Origin: Roseiarcus sp963761435
Lineage (GTDB): Bacteria > Pseudomonadota > Alphaproteobacteria > Rhizobiales > Beijerinckiaceae
Assembly (NCBI GenBank): GCA_963761435.1
Contig: CAVXHJ010000025.1
Span: 104,791-168,790 of the forward strand
DNA length: 64,000 nt
Reading direction: 5' to 3'
Shown here: positions 44,602-53,590 of the stretch, in pieces
Layout: the number at the start of each line of letters is the position of its first letter
Numbering within the stretch: position 1 is the stretch's first letter
Notes under the pieces: generated by a model
Seen by the model: the letters and a program-made list of their open reading frames with translations, nothing else
Database searches by the model: none
Told to the model about the DNA's origin: nothing
Program-made: the position numbers and the translations under genes

Positions 44602-44641
44602 TCTCCGCCCTGCCCAGCGTTTCGGCGTTCGTATCAGCTTT

Positions 44642-44654
44642 TCCGATATTTGGA
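44642..44654. promoter_or_regulatory. Operator candidate between ArsR-type regulator and GH2 gene
   Basis: TCCGATATTTGGA is a partial dyad that shares TCCGATAT with the site at 39118-39131 before GH51. It lies 41 bp from the regulator start and 54 bp from the GH2 start, so it could control both. Confidence 0.45.
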
Positions 44655-44707
44655 TAATCCGTGTCGGCCGGCTAGGGAGCGCCCGGCCGCCCAAACCGGA
44701 GCCTCTC

Positions 44708-47392
44708 ATGCATGCTGACGCCGCGGGCCGCCGAGCGAGATTGACGCTTGACGGCCTCTGGGACTTCGAATTCGAAGGTCCGACGGCGCGGCTTGGCGGC
44801 GACGGGCATACAATCCACTCGCCAGGAATTTGGCAGTCCCAATTTCCGGCGCTGCGCGGCGCGCAAGGCACAGGACGATACCGCCGCGGCGTTCAAGTCC
44901 CGACGGCCTGGGCGGGAAAGCGCATCGTTCTGGTGATGGAGGGCGTCTTCCACGAATTGGTGATCCTCGTCGACGAGGTCGCGGTCGCGGCTCATGGCGA
45001 TGGCTGGACCCCGATCGAGGTCGATCTCACCGCCGCGCTCGATGGCAAGACTTCGTTCGTGCTCGGCGTTGACGCGCGGGTCCCCGATGATCGCAATGGC
45101 GGGCGCTTCAGCCAGTCGCTCGCCGCCAAGCAGGACTGGTATGGGGTGCAGGGCGGGATCTGGAAGCCGGCGCGGCTCGAAGCGCGGGCCCCAATTCACT
45201 TCGGCGAGGTCTTTGTCCGAAACTCGTTCGACCTCAAAACGGGCGTCGTCTCGATCACCGGCGAAATATCGCGCGCCGCAGCCGGGACGACTCTCCAGGC
45301 GACCTTGTCGCGCGGCGGCGAACGGGTCGCGCGCCTGATCTATCATTTCCGGTCGAATCGATTCGACGCGGCGCTCGCCGCTCCGGAGGCTAAGCCATGG
45401 TCGCCGGAAGCGCCGAATCTTTACGATCTCGTCGTCGAACTCATCGTCGGCGACGAGACCGTCGATGCGATCGAGAGAGTTGTGGGGTTCCGCCGATTCG
45501 AGGCCAAGGACGGTGGCCTCCTCCTGAATGGCGAGCCCTTCACGATGTTCGGCGCCCTGGATCAGGACTGGCATCCCGAGGAGGAGTGCCGCGCGCCCAG
45601 CGCTGAGTTTCTCGAGGAGCGTTTCGCCAACGCCAAGGCGATGGGTCTCAACACCCTACGCTGCCACGTCAAGATTCCGGACCGGCTCTATTTCGATCTC
45701 GCCGACCGGCTCGGACTTATTGTCTGGCTCGACATGCCCTATATGCAGTTCCTTGCGCCAACGACGCGCGAAACGCTGAGGCGGGTGTTTCGAACGTCGG
45801 TCGGGACCCACGGCCATCATCCCTCCATCTGCATCTGGACGCTCTTCAACGAAGGTTGGGGAATCGATCTCGACGACAATCCGGGCGATCGGCGGTGGCT
45901 GATTGAGACGTTCGACGCTATGAAGGCGCTGGTCCCCGAGAGCCTGCTCGTCGACAATTCCCCCTGCTTCCCGCGCAACTACCACCTCAAGACCGAGATC
46001 GAAGATTTTCACTGGTATAACGGCTTCCCCCATCAGAATGAGGCGTTCGCGAGCACGACGCGCGCCTTCGCTGGGCGCGCGGCCTGGACCTTCTCGCCGC
46101 ATGGCGACGCTGAGCGCCGCGGCGACGAGCCGCTAATCTGTTCGGAGTTCGGCGTTTGGGGGCTGCCCCATCCGAGCCAAATTCTGGAGAAAGACGGCGG
46201 CGAGCCATGGTGGTTCGAAAGCGGGCACGACTGGAACCTCGGCTCAGCCTATCCGCACGGGGTCGAGACGCGCTTTCGCGACGCCCAGCTCGAGCCAGTG
46301 TTCGGCGATCTCGACGGCTTCGTCGGCGCGGCGCAGGAGCTTCAGTACCGCGCCCTCAAGCAGCAGATCGAGACGCTGCGCTGGGAGCGGCCAATTTCCG
46401 GCTACGTCATCACCGAACTCAACGACACGCAGTGGGAATTGAACGGGCTCATGGACGTTCAGAACCACCCGCGCGCGTTCGCCGAACGTCTGGCCGAGCT
46501 GCAACGGCCGTGGCTCATCATCGCGCGGACACATCGCACGGCCGTTCGCGCGGGCGAGCGCTTCGAGGTTTCGGTGCGTCTCGCGGGCGCAGCCGCGGCG
46601 CCGGAGGGTGCGCGGCTCGTCTGGCGCTTCGCGGACGAGAAGGGCGACGCCGCGCTCGGATCGGATCCGACCACGTTCACACTGACCGCCCCGGCGGCCG
46701 ACGCGATCGCAATCGTTCCGCTCGAGCTTGAGGCGCGGGACGGCAAGGGGCGCGTCCTCTCGCGCAACGCGCTTGAAGTCTGCATCGTCCCGCCGCTCGG
46801 CGCCGCGCCGTCGCTCTTTCCGATGGATGGGGCGGCCTCGAGCGCGCTCGCCGCGATCGGCTGGCCGAATCGCGCCGCGACCTCCGAGGACGCCGACGTC
46901 GTGCTCGCGACGCGGCTTACGACTTCGGTTCGCGAAGCGCTGATCGCCGGCCGAAAGGCGCTGCTGATCGCCAACTCCGCCGACGCGCTCACTGATCCGG
47001 AGCGGAAGCTTCCCCTCAACGACCGGCACAACTTTCCCTCCATGCTTTTGAGGGAGCGCGCGGGAACGCCGTGGGACGGCCAGTGGATGGGCGCATTCGC
47101 CTGGCGGCGCACAGATGGACCTTGGTCGGGCCTGCCGGGCGGTCCCATGCTTGATGAGCATTGGGCTGGCCTTCTCCCCAATCACGTCCTGACCGGCTTT
47201 CCCTCGACCGCCTTCGGCGGTCTCGTTGACGCCGGCGTCGCCGTGGGCTGGCTGCACCACGCCGCGGCGTTATCGAAGCGGAGCTTTCTCGGCAAGGGCT
47301 GGCTCACCGTCTCGACCTTCGAGATGACATCGGCCAAGTCAGGCCAGAACCCGCTCGCGCCGCACCTCCTGAAGGCGCTGGCGGAGAGCTAG
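44708..47392 (+). CDS. Glycoside hydrolase family 2 protein
   Basis: An 894-residue GH2 enzyme (beta-galactosidase/glucuronidase/mannosidase superfamily). The N-terminal sugar-binding domain (LTLDGLWDFEFEG, then GTGRYRRGVQVP) is followed by the Ig-like domain and TIM barrel. The acid/base Glu is in WTLFNEGWGIDLDD at about residue 386, and the nucleophile Glu in LICSEFGVWGLP at about 482. WHLCHA-like sugar-site motifs are not seen, so the specificity is open. There is no signal peptide; it is cytoplasmic. A long extra C-terminal domain reaches 894 residues. Context suggests removal of galactosyl, glucuronyl or arabinopyranosyl ends from arabinogalactan fragments. MHADAAGRRARLTLDG is the start. 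Confidence 0.88.
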   Translation: MHADAAGRRARLTLDGLWDFEFEGPTARLGGDGHTIHSPGIWQSQFPALRGAQGTGRYRRGVQVPTAWAGKRIVLVMEGVFHELVILVDEVAVAAHGDGWTPIEVDLTAALDGKTSFVLGVDARVPDDRNGGRFSQSLAAKQDWYGVQGGIWKPARLEARAPIHFGEVFVRNSFDLKTGVVSITGEISRAAAGTTLQATLSRGGERVARLIYHFRSNRFDAALAAPEAKPWSPEAPNLYDLVVELIVGDETVDAIERVVGFRRFEAKDGGLLLNGEPFTMFGALDQDWHPEEECRAPSAEFLEERFANAKAMGLNTLRCHVKIPDRLYFDLADRLGLIVWLDMPYMQFLAPTTRETLRRVFRTSVGTHGHHPSICIWTLFNEGWGIDLDDNPGDRRWLIETFDAMKALVPESLLVDNSPCFPRNYHLKTEIEDFHWYNGFPHQNEAFASTTRAFAGRAAWTFSPHGDAERRGDEPLICSEFGVWGLPHPSQILEKDGGEPWWFESGHDWNLGSAYPHGVETRFRDAQLEPVFGDLDGFVGAAQELQYRALKQQIETLRWERPISGYVITELNDTQWELNGLMDVQNHPRAFAERLAELQRPWLIIARTHRTAVRAGERFEVSVRLAGAAAAPEGARLVWRFADEKGDAALGSDPTTFTLTAPAADAIAIVPLELEARDGKGRVLSRNALEVCIVPPLGAAPSLFPMDGAASSALAAIGWPNRAATSEDADVVLATRLTTSVREALIAGRKALLIANSADALTDPERKLPLNDRHNFPSMLLRERAGTPWDGQWMGAFAWRRTDGPWSGLPGGPMLDEHWAGLLPNHVLTGFPSTAFGGLVDAGVAVGWLHHAAALSKRSFLGKGWLTVSTFEMTSAKSGQNPLAPHLLKALAES

Positions 47393-47482
47393 ACAAGCTG
47401 CGCCGGCGAGGAGCGCGCCGCCATTTCGCGTTTTGCGGCGAACAGGCTTGCCGCACGGCTTTCACCGAAGTACAAGGATTGG

Positions 47483-47540
47483 GAAAAGCTTTTCTCACCT
47501 GAACGGTCGGAACGAGCTTTTTCAATGATAACAACGCGTT
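47483..47540. promoter_or_regulatory. Two palindromes before sugar ABC operon 2
   Basis: GAAAAGCTTTTC (47483-47494) is a perfect 12-bp dyad, and AACGCGTT (47533-47540) a perfect 8-bp dyad with central CG of LacI type, 24 bp before the ATG. The second would let a bound LacI protein block initiation. GGGAGGA at 47554-47560 is the ribosome site. Confidence 0.45.
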
Positions 47541-47564
47541 CGTCATCTTTTCCGGGAGGAGTTC

Positions 47565-48812
47565 ATGACTATGCCGAGGACTTGCGGCGCGCTCGCCGCC
47601 ACGCTGATCGCCTCGTCAGCCTTCGCTACCGCGGCCTGCGCCGAGACCATGACAATGTGGGTTCGCGCCAGCGGCGTCAACGCCGCAACCCACATGGTCG
47701 ATCTCTGGAACTCGACCCACCCCGACAAAATCGAGCTCACCACCATCCCCGACAACCAGATGGTCACCAAGCTCGCGACCGGCGTCCAGGCCGGCGACGT
47801 GCCCGACCTCGTGTCGTTCGATCTTATCTACATGCCCGATTTCATGAAGGCCGGCTTCCTTGTCGACCTCACCGCCGACCTCAAGGGCAATCCGAACTAC
47901 GCCTCGGTCGCCCAAGCCTACAAGGACATCGCGACCTATGAGGGCAAGCTCTACGGCGCGGGCTTCACGCCGGACGTATCGATCCTGGTCTGGAACAAGG
48001 ACCTCTTCAAGAAGGCGGGGCTCGATCCGGACAAGCCGCCGCAGACGATCGGCGAGATCCATGACGACGCGAAGAAGATTCATGCGCTGGGGGCCGACAC
48101 CTACGGCTTCTATTTCTCGGGCGCCTGCCCGGGCTGCAACATTTTCACCACCTCGCCGATGATGGTGGCCGCAGGTTCAAAAATGCTGCCCGCCAATGGA
48201 AAAGACGACGCCCTTACCGGCGAGGGCGTCAAGGACGTACTCGAAACGTTCAAGGAAATGTGGAGTGAGGGCCTCGTGCCGAAGAGCGCGCAGACGGACA
48301 ATGGCGCGAACTTCACCGCCGAGTTCAAGACGGGCAAAATCGGCATTCAGGGCACCGGAGGCTTCCTTCTTTCGGACCTCAAGAAAGAAGTGCCGAACCT
48401 CAATTTCGGCGTGACCTTCCTGCCAGGCGTCAAGCCAGGGCAGGTCTCCTCGTTTGTCGGCGGCGACGTTGTCGCCATCCCGAAGGGCTCGAAGCACGAG
48501 GCCCTCGCCAAGCAGTTCATCGCTTGGGAGCTGACCGACGAAGCGCAGCTCGAAGGCCTCGCCAAGAACAACATTCTGCCGTCGCGGCCGGCGCTCGCCG
48601 ACAACAAATATTTCGCCGCAGATCCGCGCGTCGTCGTGACCGCCAAGGCGCTTGGCGTCGGCTACGTCCCTTGGGTCTATCATTTCGCCGACATGGTGAA
48701 CTCGGACTCGAGCCCGTGGATCAACATGCTCCAGCGCGCAATCTTTGACGGCGACGTCGACGGGGCGATCAAGGAGGGGCGCGACAAGATGAAGGAGATC
48801 GCCGGTCAATAG
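47565..48812 (+). CDS. Sugar ABC transporter substrate-binding protein (CUT1), operon 2
   Basis: A 415-residue family 1 solute-binding protein. The signal peptide MTMPRTCGALAATLIASSAF is cut near ACA-ET. TMTMWVRASGVNAATHMVDL, VQAGDVPDLVSFDLIYMPDF and GKIGIQGTGGFLLSDLKKE are typical. It is only distantly similar to the operon-1 binding protein by eye, so a different oligosaccharide is likely. It heads an operon of two permeases, LacI, GH127 and a dehydrogenase, all overlapping by a few bases. Confidence 0.92.
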   Translation: MTMPRTCGALAATLIASSAFATAACAETMTMWVRASGVNAATHMVDLWNSTHPDKIELTTIPDNQMVTKLATGVQAGDVPDLVSFDLIYMPDFMKAGFLVDLTADLKGNPNYASVAQAYKDIATYEGKLYGAGFTPDVSILVWNKDLFKKAGLDPDKPPQTIGEIHDDAKKIHALGADTYGFYFSGACPGCNIFTTSPMMVAAGSKMLPANGKDDALTGEGVKDVLETFKEMWSEGLVPKSAQTDNGANFTAEFKTGKIGIQGTGGFLLSDLKKEVPNLNFGVTFLPGVKPGQVSSFVGGDVVAIPKGSKHEALAKQFIAWELTDEAQLEGLAKNNILPSRPALADNKYFAADPRVVVTAKALGVGYVPWVYHFADMVNSDSSPWINMLQRAIFDGDVDGAIKEGRDKMKEIAGQ

Positions 48813-48826
48813 CGCCGTTCCCCTCG

Positions 48827-49708
48827 ATGCGGCGGACGCGAACCCTTCCGCAATGGCCGGGCTGGCTCTTCATGGCGCCAGCCCTGTTGTTCGTCGGCGT
48901 CTTCGTTTTCATCCCCCTCGGCCAGCTCGTCGCCGTGTCGCTGACCGACCGGTCGCTGCTCGGCGGCGGCAAATTCATCGGCTTCTTCAACTACTGGCGG
49001 ATTTGGAACGATTCGAGCTTCTGGCGGGCGCTCGAATTCACGGCCAAATACACCATCGTCCTAACGCCGATCCTGATGATCTTGGGATTTGCGCTTGCGC
49101 TGCTTACGGTCGAGAACACGCCGCTCAAGCGGCTGACCCGGACCATGGTCTTCCTTCCTGTGGTCATCGGCCTCTCGAGCTCGAGCCTTCTGTGGTTCTG
49201 GCTTCTCGACGAACAGGTCGGGCTCCTCAACAAGCTCCTTGTCGACCTGCACGTCATCAGCGAGCCGATCGTCTGGTTCGCCACCGCCAATCTCGCCTTC
49301 TGGGCGGTCGTGATCTCGATCACCTGGAAGGTCGTCGGGTTCGGCATGGTGCTGTTCGCGGCTGGAATCCAGTCGATCAATCCCGACATCCTCGAGGCTG
49401 CGCTGATGGACGGGGCGAACTACTGGAGCCGTGTTCGTCTCATCATCCTGCCGCTGACCCGCCGGGTGCTGCTACTCACGACGCTTGTCAGCGCGATCGG
49501 CTCGATGCTGGCTTTCGACCAGTTCTACATCATGACGTCCGGCGGACCACGAGGCCAGACGTTCACGGCCGTTTATTGGATCTATCAGAACTCATTCATT
49601 TCGTTCAAACTCGGCTACGGCGCCGCACTGTCGATTGTTCTCACTCTCATCATCCTGTTCTTCTCGACCATGCAGATCGCGCTCACCGCGCGGAGCGCCG
49701 AGACATGA
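48827..49708 (+). CDS. Sugar ABC transporter permease (CUT1), operon 2, first subunit
   Basis: A 293-residue MalF-type permease. The EAA loop is DILEAALMDGANYWSRVRLI at about residue 187; the first segment is WLFMAPALLFVGVFVFIPLG. The ATG is 14 bp after the binding-protein stop. It overlaps the next permease by 4 bp. No ATPase gene follows in this operon. Confidence 0.92.
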   Translation: MRRTRTLPQWPGWLFMAPALLFVGVFVFIPLGQLVAVSLTDRSLLGGGKFIGFFNYWRIWNDSSFWRALEFTAKYTIVLTPILMILGFALALLTVENTPLKRLTRTMVFLPVVIGLSSSSLLWFWLLDEQVGLLNKLLVDLHVISEPIVWFATANLAFWAVVISITWKVVGFGMVLFAAGIQSINPDILEAALMDGANYWSRVRLIILPLTRRVLLLTTLVSAIGSMLAFDQFYIMTSGGPRGQTFTAVYWIYQNSFISFKLGYGAALSIVLTLIILFFSTMQIALTARSAET

Positions 49709-50595
49709 CCGCGGCCGCAATGACGGATGGAGCCGAGCGTGTGATTTCCACGCCGCGCGGCGGGGGAGCGGCGCCGCGCGTCTATCTCGGCGCGGCGGCC
49801 TGCGTCGTGGTGATCGCGATCATGGCCGCGCCAATGGCGCTCTCGTTCCTCGCCTCGATCAAGACCGCGGCCGACGCTTCGGCGGCGCCGCCCCACTATC
49901 TGCCGCAGGCGCTGAGCTTTGAAAACTACGCCAAGGTCGTCAGCTTCCAGGCGGGGCTTGCGACATATCTCGGCAATTCCGTCCTCGTGGCGCTTATGAC
50001 GATCGCGGCATGCATTGCGCTCGCGGCGCCAGCCGGCTACGGCCTCGCGCGGTTTGCGATGCGTGGCAAGGAGGTCGCGTTTCTCGGCCTGCTCGCGCCG
50101 ATCATGATTCCCTATCAGGCGCTGCTGACGCCGCTCTATCTCGACTTTGCGAGAGTTGGGCTCGTCAATAGCCATCTCGGCCTGGCGATCGTGCATACGA
50201 TCCTGCAGCTGCCCTTCTCGATCTTCCTCATGCGCAACAGCTTCGAGGCGATACCGCGCGAGATCGAGGAGGCGGCGATGGTCGACGGCTGCTCGGCATG
50301 GAAGCGCTTCACCCGCGTCTTTCTGCCGCTGGCCGTGCCTGCGATCGTGACCGTGGCGCTGTTCGCGTTCATCAATTCATGGAACGAATTTCTCGCCGCG
50401 TTGATCTTCATGAACAGGGAGACTTCGTTCACCGTGCCGATCCTTCTGGTCAGCGTGCGGATCGGCAATCACGGCGCGGTCGATTGGGGCGCCCTGCAGG
50501 CGAGCGTCGTCATTTCGATTATTCCCTGCCTCGCCGTCTACCTCGCGTTGCAGCGCTATTACGTTTCCGGTCTGCTATCGGGCGCGGTCAAATGA
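49705..50595 (+). CDS. Carbohydrate ABC transporter permease (CUT1), operon 2, second subunit
   Basis: A 296-residue MalG-type permease. The EAA loop is IEEAAMVDGCSAWKRFTRVF at about residue 188, and LPFSIFLMRNSFEAIPR precedes it. MTAAAMTDGAERV is taken as the start on ATGA. The same frame is open far upstream only as a shadow of the first permease. It overlaps the LacI gene by 4 bp (ATGA). Confidence 0.93.
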   Translation: MTAAAMTDGAERVISTPRGGGAAPRVYLGAAACVVVIAIMAAPMALSFLASIKTAADASAAPPHYLPQALSFENYAKVVSFQAGLATYLGNSVLVALMTIAACIALAAPAGYGLARFAMRGKEVAFLGLLAPIMIPYQALLTPLYLDFARVGLVNSHLGLAIVHTILQLPFSIFLMRNSFEAIPREIEEAAMVDGCSAWKRFTRVFLPLAVPAIVTVALFAFINSWNEFLAALIFMNRETSFTVPILLVSVRIGNHGAVDWGALQASVVISIIPCLAVYLALQRYYVSGLLSGAVK

Positions 50596-51683
50596 GCGAC
50601 TCCGCTGGTGACGCGATGCGGCGCGGCGACGAGCGTCCTGCGCGTCCTGCGCTCACCATCCGCGATGTCGCCCGGCTCGCCGGCGTCTCGATCGGCACTG
50701 CGTCCAAGGCGCTCAACTCCAGTGGGCGCCTCAGCGCCGAAACCCGCGCCAGGGTGCTGAGGATCGCGCAGGAAATCGACTATCGGCCGAACGATCTGGC
50801 GCAGAGCCTGCACCGGGCGCGCTCGATGACGGTCGGCATCCTCTCGAACGACAGTTTCGGCCGCTTCGCCTTTCCGATTGTCGCGGCGCTAGAGCGACGC
50901 CTGTTCGATCATGGCATCGCGGTCTTCATGTGCAACGCCACCGACGATCCGTTGCGCGAGCGCCGGCACATCGAGCAATTGCTCAACAAGCGGGTCGACG
51001 GCCTGGTCGTTACTGCGCGACGCGCCGACAAGCGCGAGCCGATCGAGCCGGTGGCGCGCGGATTGCCGGTCGTCTACGTCTACTCGCAGATCGAGAATCC
51101 GGACGCCTTGTGCCTGCTGCCAGACGACGAGGGCGGCGCAAGGCTCGCCGTCAGCCATCTCGCCGGACTCGGCCGCAAACGCATTGCCCATATCACCGGT
51201 CCGGAGCGGTTCGAGGCCGTCCGCCTACGCGAGAAAGGGTACCGCGCCGCGCTCGCCGAGGCCGGATTCGGCGCTCGGACCCAAGCGTGTCTGACGGGCG
51301 AATGGTCGGAGGCTTGGGGCCGCGAGGCGGTGCAGCGTCTCTACGCGCGACGCGGCGCTGCGCCCGACGCGCTCTTTTGCGGCAACGATCAGATCGCGCG
51401 CGGCGCGATCGAAGGGCTGCGCGACCTGGGACGCTCGACGCCCGGCGACGTTTCGGTAGTCGGCTTCGACAATTGGGAGGTCATGGCCAAGGGCGCGCGG
51501 CCACCCTTGACCAGCGTCGACATGAACCTTGACGCGCTCGGCCGGGCGGCGGGCGAATGCTTGCTCGAGATGATGTCGGGCCGGGCCGTCGCCGGAGTGC
51601 GGCGGCTGCCCTGTTCGCTGGTGGTGAGAGACTCTTGCGGCTCGCGTGCGAGCCGCAGCTTCATGGGAGAATTGAACGCATGA
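50592..51683 (+). CDS. LacI family transcriptional regulator
   Basis: A 363-residue LacI/GalR repressor. The N-terminal helix-turn-helix and hinge LTIRDVARLAGVSIGTASKA are at about residues 21-40, followed by YRPNDLAQSLHR. A periplasmic-binding-like sugar-sensor core follows (VGILSNDSFGRFAFPIV, DALFCGNDQIARGAIEGLRD, SVVGFDNWEVM). It is embedded in the operon it most likely controls, between permease and GH127, with 4-bp overlaps on both sides. Candidate sites are at 47533-47540 and 39281-39294. The inducer would be arabinose or an arabinoside. Confidence 0.93.
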   Translation: MSDSAGDAMRRGDERPARPALTIRDVARLAGVSIGTASKALNSSGRLSAETRARVLRIAQEIDYRPNDLAQSLHRARSMTVGILSNDSFGRFAFPIVAALERRLFDHGIAVFMCNATDDPLRERRHIEQLLNKRVDGLVVTARRADKREPIEPVARGLPVVYVYSQIENPDALCLLPDDEGGARLAVSHLAGLGRKRIAHITGPERFEAVRLREKGYRAALAEAGFGARTQACLTGEWSEAWGREAVQRLYARRGAAPDALFCGNDQIARGAIEGLRDLGRSTPGDVSVVGFDNWEVMAKGARPPLTSVDMNLDALGRAAGECLLEMMSGRAVAGVRRLPCSLVVRDSCGSRASRSFMGELNA

Positions 51684-53590
51684 CCCGTCGCGGCTACGCG
51701 CCTGTACCATTCGCGGAGGTGTCGCTGACCAGCCCTTTTTGGCGCGAGCGCCTTGAGACGGTGCTGACGCGAACAATCCCGAGTCAGCACGCCAAGCTTG
51801 CCGAGGCTGGCATCCTTGAATTGCTTAAGCTGCCGCAGCCGCCGCCCCCGCTCAGAATCCCGCGCAACGGCCACAACTTCACCATGCAGGTCTTCTGGGA
51901 CTCCGATGTCGGCAAGTGGATCGAGGCGGCGAGCTACGCGCTCGCTCATCGGCGCGATGCGGACGTTGAGGCAAAAATCGACGCCATCGTCGATGATCTG
52001 GCGCGCGCCCAATCGCCGGACGGCTATCTCAACTGCTGGTATAATGGCCGCGAGCCCGAGAATCGCTGGACCAACCTGCGCGACAACCACGAGCTCTACA
52101 ACGCCGGCCATCTGCTCGAGGGTGCGATCGCCTACTTTCGCGCCACCGGGCGGCAAAAGATGCTCGACGTCATGGAGCGCTACGTCGATCATATCGCGAC
52201 GGTCTTCGGCCGCGGTCCAGGACAGAAGCGCGGCTATCCGGGACATCAGGAGATCGAGCTCGCGCTGGTCAAGCTCTATCGTCTCACCGGCGACCGCAGG
52301 CGCCTCGATCTCGCCGCCTATTTCATCGACGAGCGGGGGCATAAGCCGCATTATTTCACCGAGGAGGCGCTGGCGCGCGGCGAGGATCCGGCGAGCTACT
52401 GGGCCGGAACTTACGAATACAACCAGTCGCATATTCCCGTCCGGGAGCAGACCAGGGTAGTCGGCCACGCGGTACGCGCCATGTATATGGCCTCGGGGAT
52501 GGCCGACCTTGCGCTCGAACTTGGCGACAAGAGCCTGAAAGGCGCCTGTGAGGCGCTGTGGCGCGACGTCACCACCGCGCAGCTGTATGTAACCGCTGGT
52601 ATCGGGCCGGAAAAAGCGAATGAGGGCTTTACCGAGCCCTATGATCTGCCGAACGAGACCGCCTATGCCGAGACCTGCGCCTCGGTTGCGCTCGTTTTCT
52701 GGGCCCAGCGCATGCTGCATCTCGATCTCGACGGCCGCTACGCCGACGTGATGGAACTTGCGCTTTTCAACGGCGCTCTGACCGGGCTGGGGCGCGAGGG
52801 GACGCATTATTTCTACGCCAATCCACTCGAGAGCCGGGGCCAGCACCGGCGCTGGGCATGGCACCTCTGCCCATGCTGCACGATGAACGTGTCACGCCTG
52901 GTTGCGTCGGTCGCCGGCTACGCGCTCTCGGTGAGCGAAGACGGCGTCGCCTTCCACCTCTATGGCGGTTTCGAAACGACCGTTACACTGGCAGGAGTGA
53001 AAGTCGCGATTAGCGAGGCGAGCGCCTACCCTTGGTCGGGAGAAGTCCGGATCAACATCGATCCCGAAGCGCCAGTGACTTTCGATCTGAAATTGCGCAT
53101 TCCTGGCTGGGCGAAGAGCGCGATCGTAGCGGTCAACGGCGAGCCGATGGAGCTCGCGCCTACGAAAGGCTACGCGGCCATCCGCAGACTCTGGCGCAAC
53201 GGCGACGCCGTGACGCTCGATCTCGCCATGCCGGCCGAGCGCCTTTACGCCCATCCGAACGTGCGCATGGATGTCGGTCGCGCCGCACTCAGACGAGGTC
53301 CGTTGATCTATTGCGTCGAGGAGGCCGACAATCCCGGCGGAGCGGTCCACGCGCTAGCGTTGCCGCGCTCGAGCGCGCTCGACGCTGGATGGCGAAACGA
53401 TTTGTTCGAGGGCGTCATGACGCTTCAGGCGAATGCGAAACGGCTCGTTGCCGGGAAGGAGGCGGGCGCGCTCTATTCGACCGAGGCGCCTGCGGTCGAG
53501 GACGCAACGCTTGTCGCCCTCCCCTATCATCTTTGGGCCAACCGCGACCCCGGCTCGATGCAGGTCTGGATCGCCGAGATCGAACGATGA
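51680..53590 (+). CDS. Beta-L-arabinofuranosidase, GH127
   Basis: A 636-residue GH127 enzyme (DUF1680), which removes beta-linked L-arabinofuranose as found on hydroxyproline-rich plant glycoproteins. The metal-bound catalytic Cys set is visible: Glu in TYAETCASVALVFW-like AYAETCASVALVFW at about 330, and the Cys pair in HLCPCCTMNVSRLVAS at about 395. VTLTSPFWRERLETV-type SLTSPFWRERLETVLTRTIP begins the protein. No signal peptide is seen; it is cytoplasmic. It starts on an overlap with lacI and overlaps the next gene. Confidence 0.92.
   Translation: MTRRGYAPVPFAEVSLTSPFWRERLETVLTRTIPSQHAKLAEAGILELLKLPQPPPPLRIPRNGHNFTMQVFWDSDVGKWIEAASYALAHRRDADVEAKIDAIVDDLARAQSPDGYLNCWYNGREPENRWTNLRDNHELYNAGHLLEGAIAYFRATGRQKMLDVMERYVDHIATVFGRGPGQKRGYPGHQEIELALVKLYRLTGDRRRLDLAAYFIDERGHKPHYFTEEALARGEDPASYWAGTYEYNQSHIPVREQTRVVGHAVRAMYMASGMADLALELGDKSLKGACEALWRDVTTAQLYVTAGIGPEKANEGFTEPYDLPNETAYAETCASVALVFWAQRMLHLDLDGRYADVMELALFNGALTGLGREGTHYFYANPLESRGQHRRWAWHLCPCCTMNVSRLVASVAGYALSVSEDGVAFHLYGGFETTVTLAGVKVAISEASAYPWSGEVRINIDPEAPVTFDLKLRIPGWAKSAIVAVNGEPMELAPTKGYAAIRRLWRNGDAVTLDLAMPAERLYAHPNVRMDVGRAALRRGPLIYCVEEADNPGGAVHALALPRSSALDAGWRNDLFEGVMTLQANAKRLVAGKEAGALYSTEAPAVEDATLVALPYHLWANRDPGSMQVWIAEIER

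Noticed and set aside
48853..50595. A 580-residue open frame spanning both operon-2 permeases
   Set aside because: Only its last 296 residues are a real permease; the first part is the out-of-frame shadow of the preceding gene.
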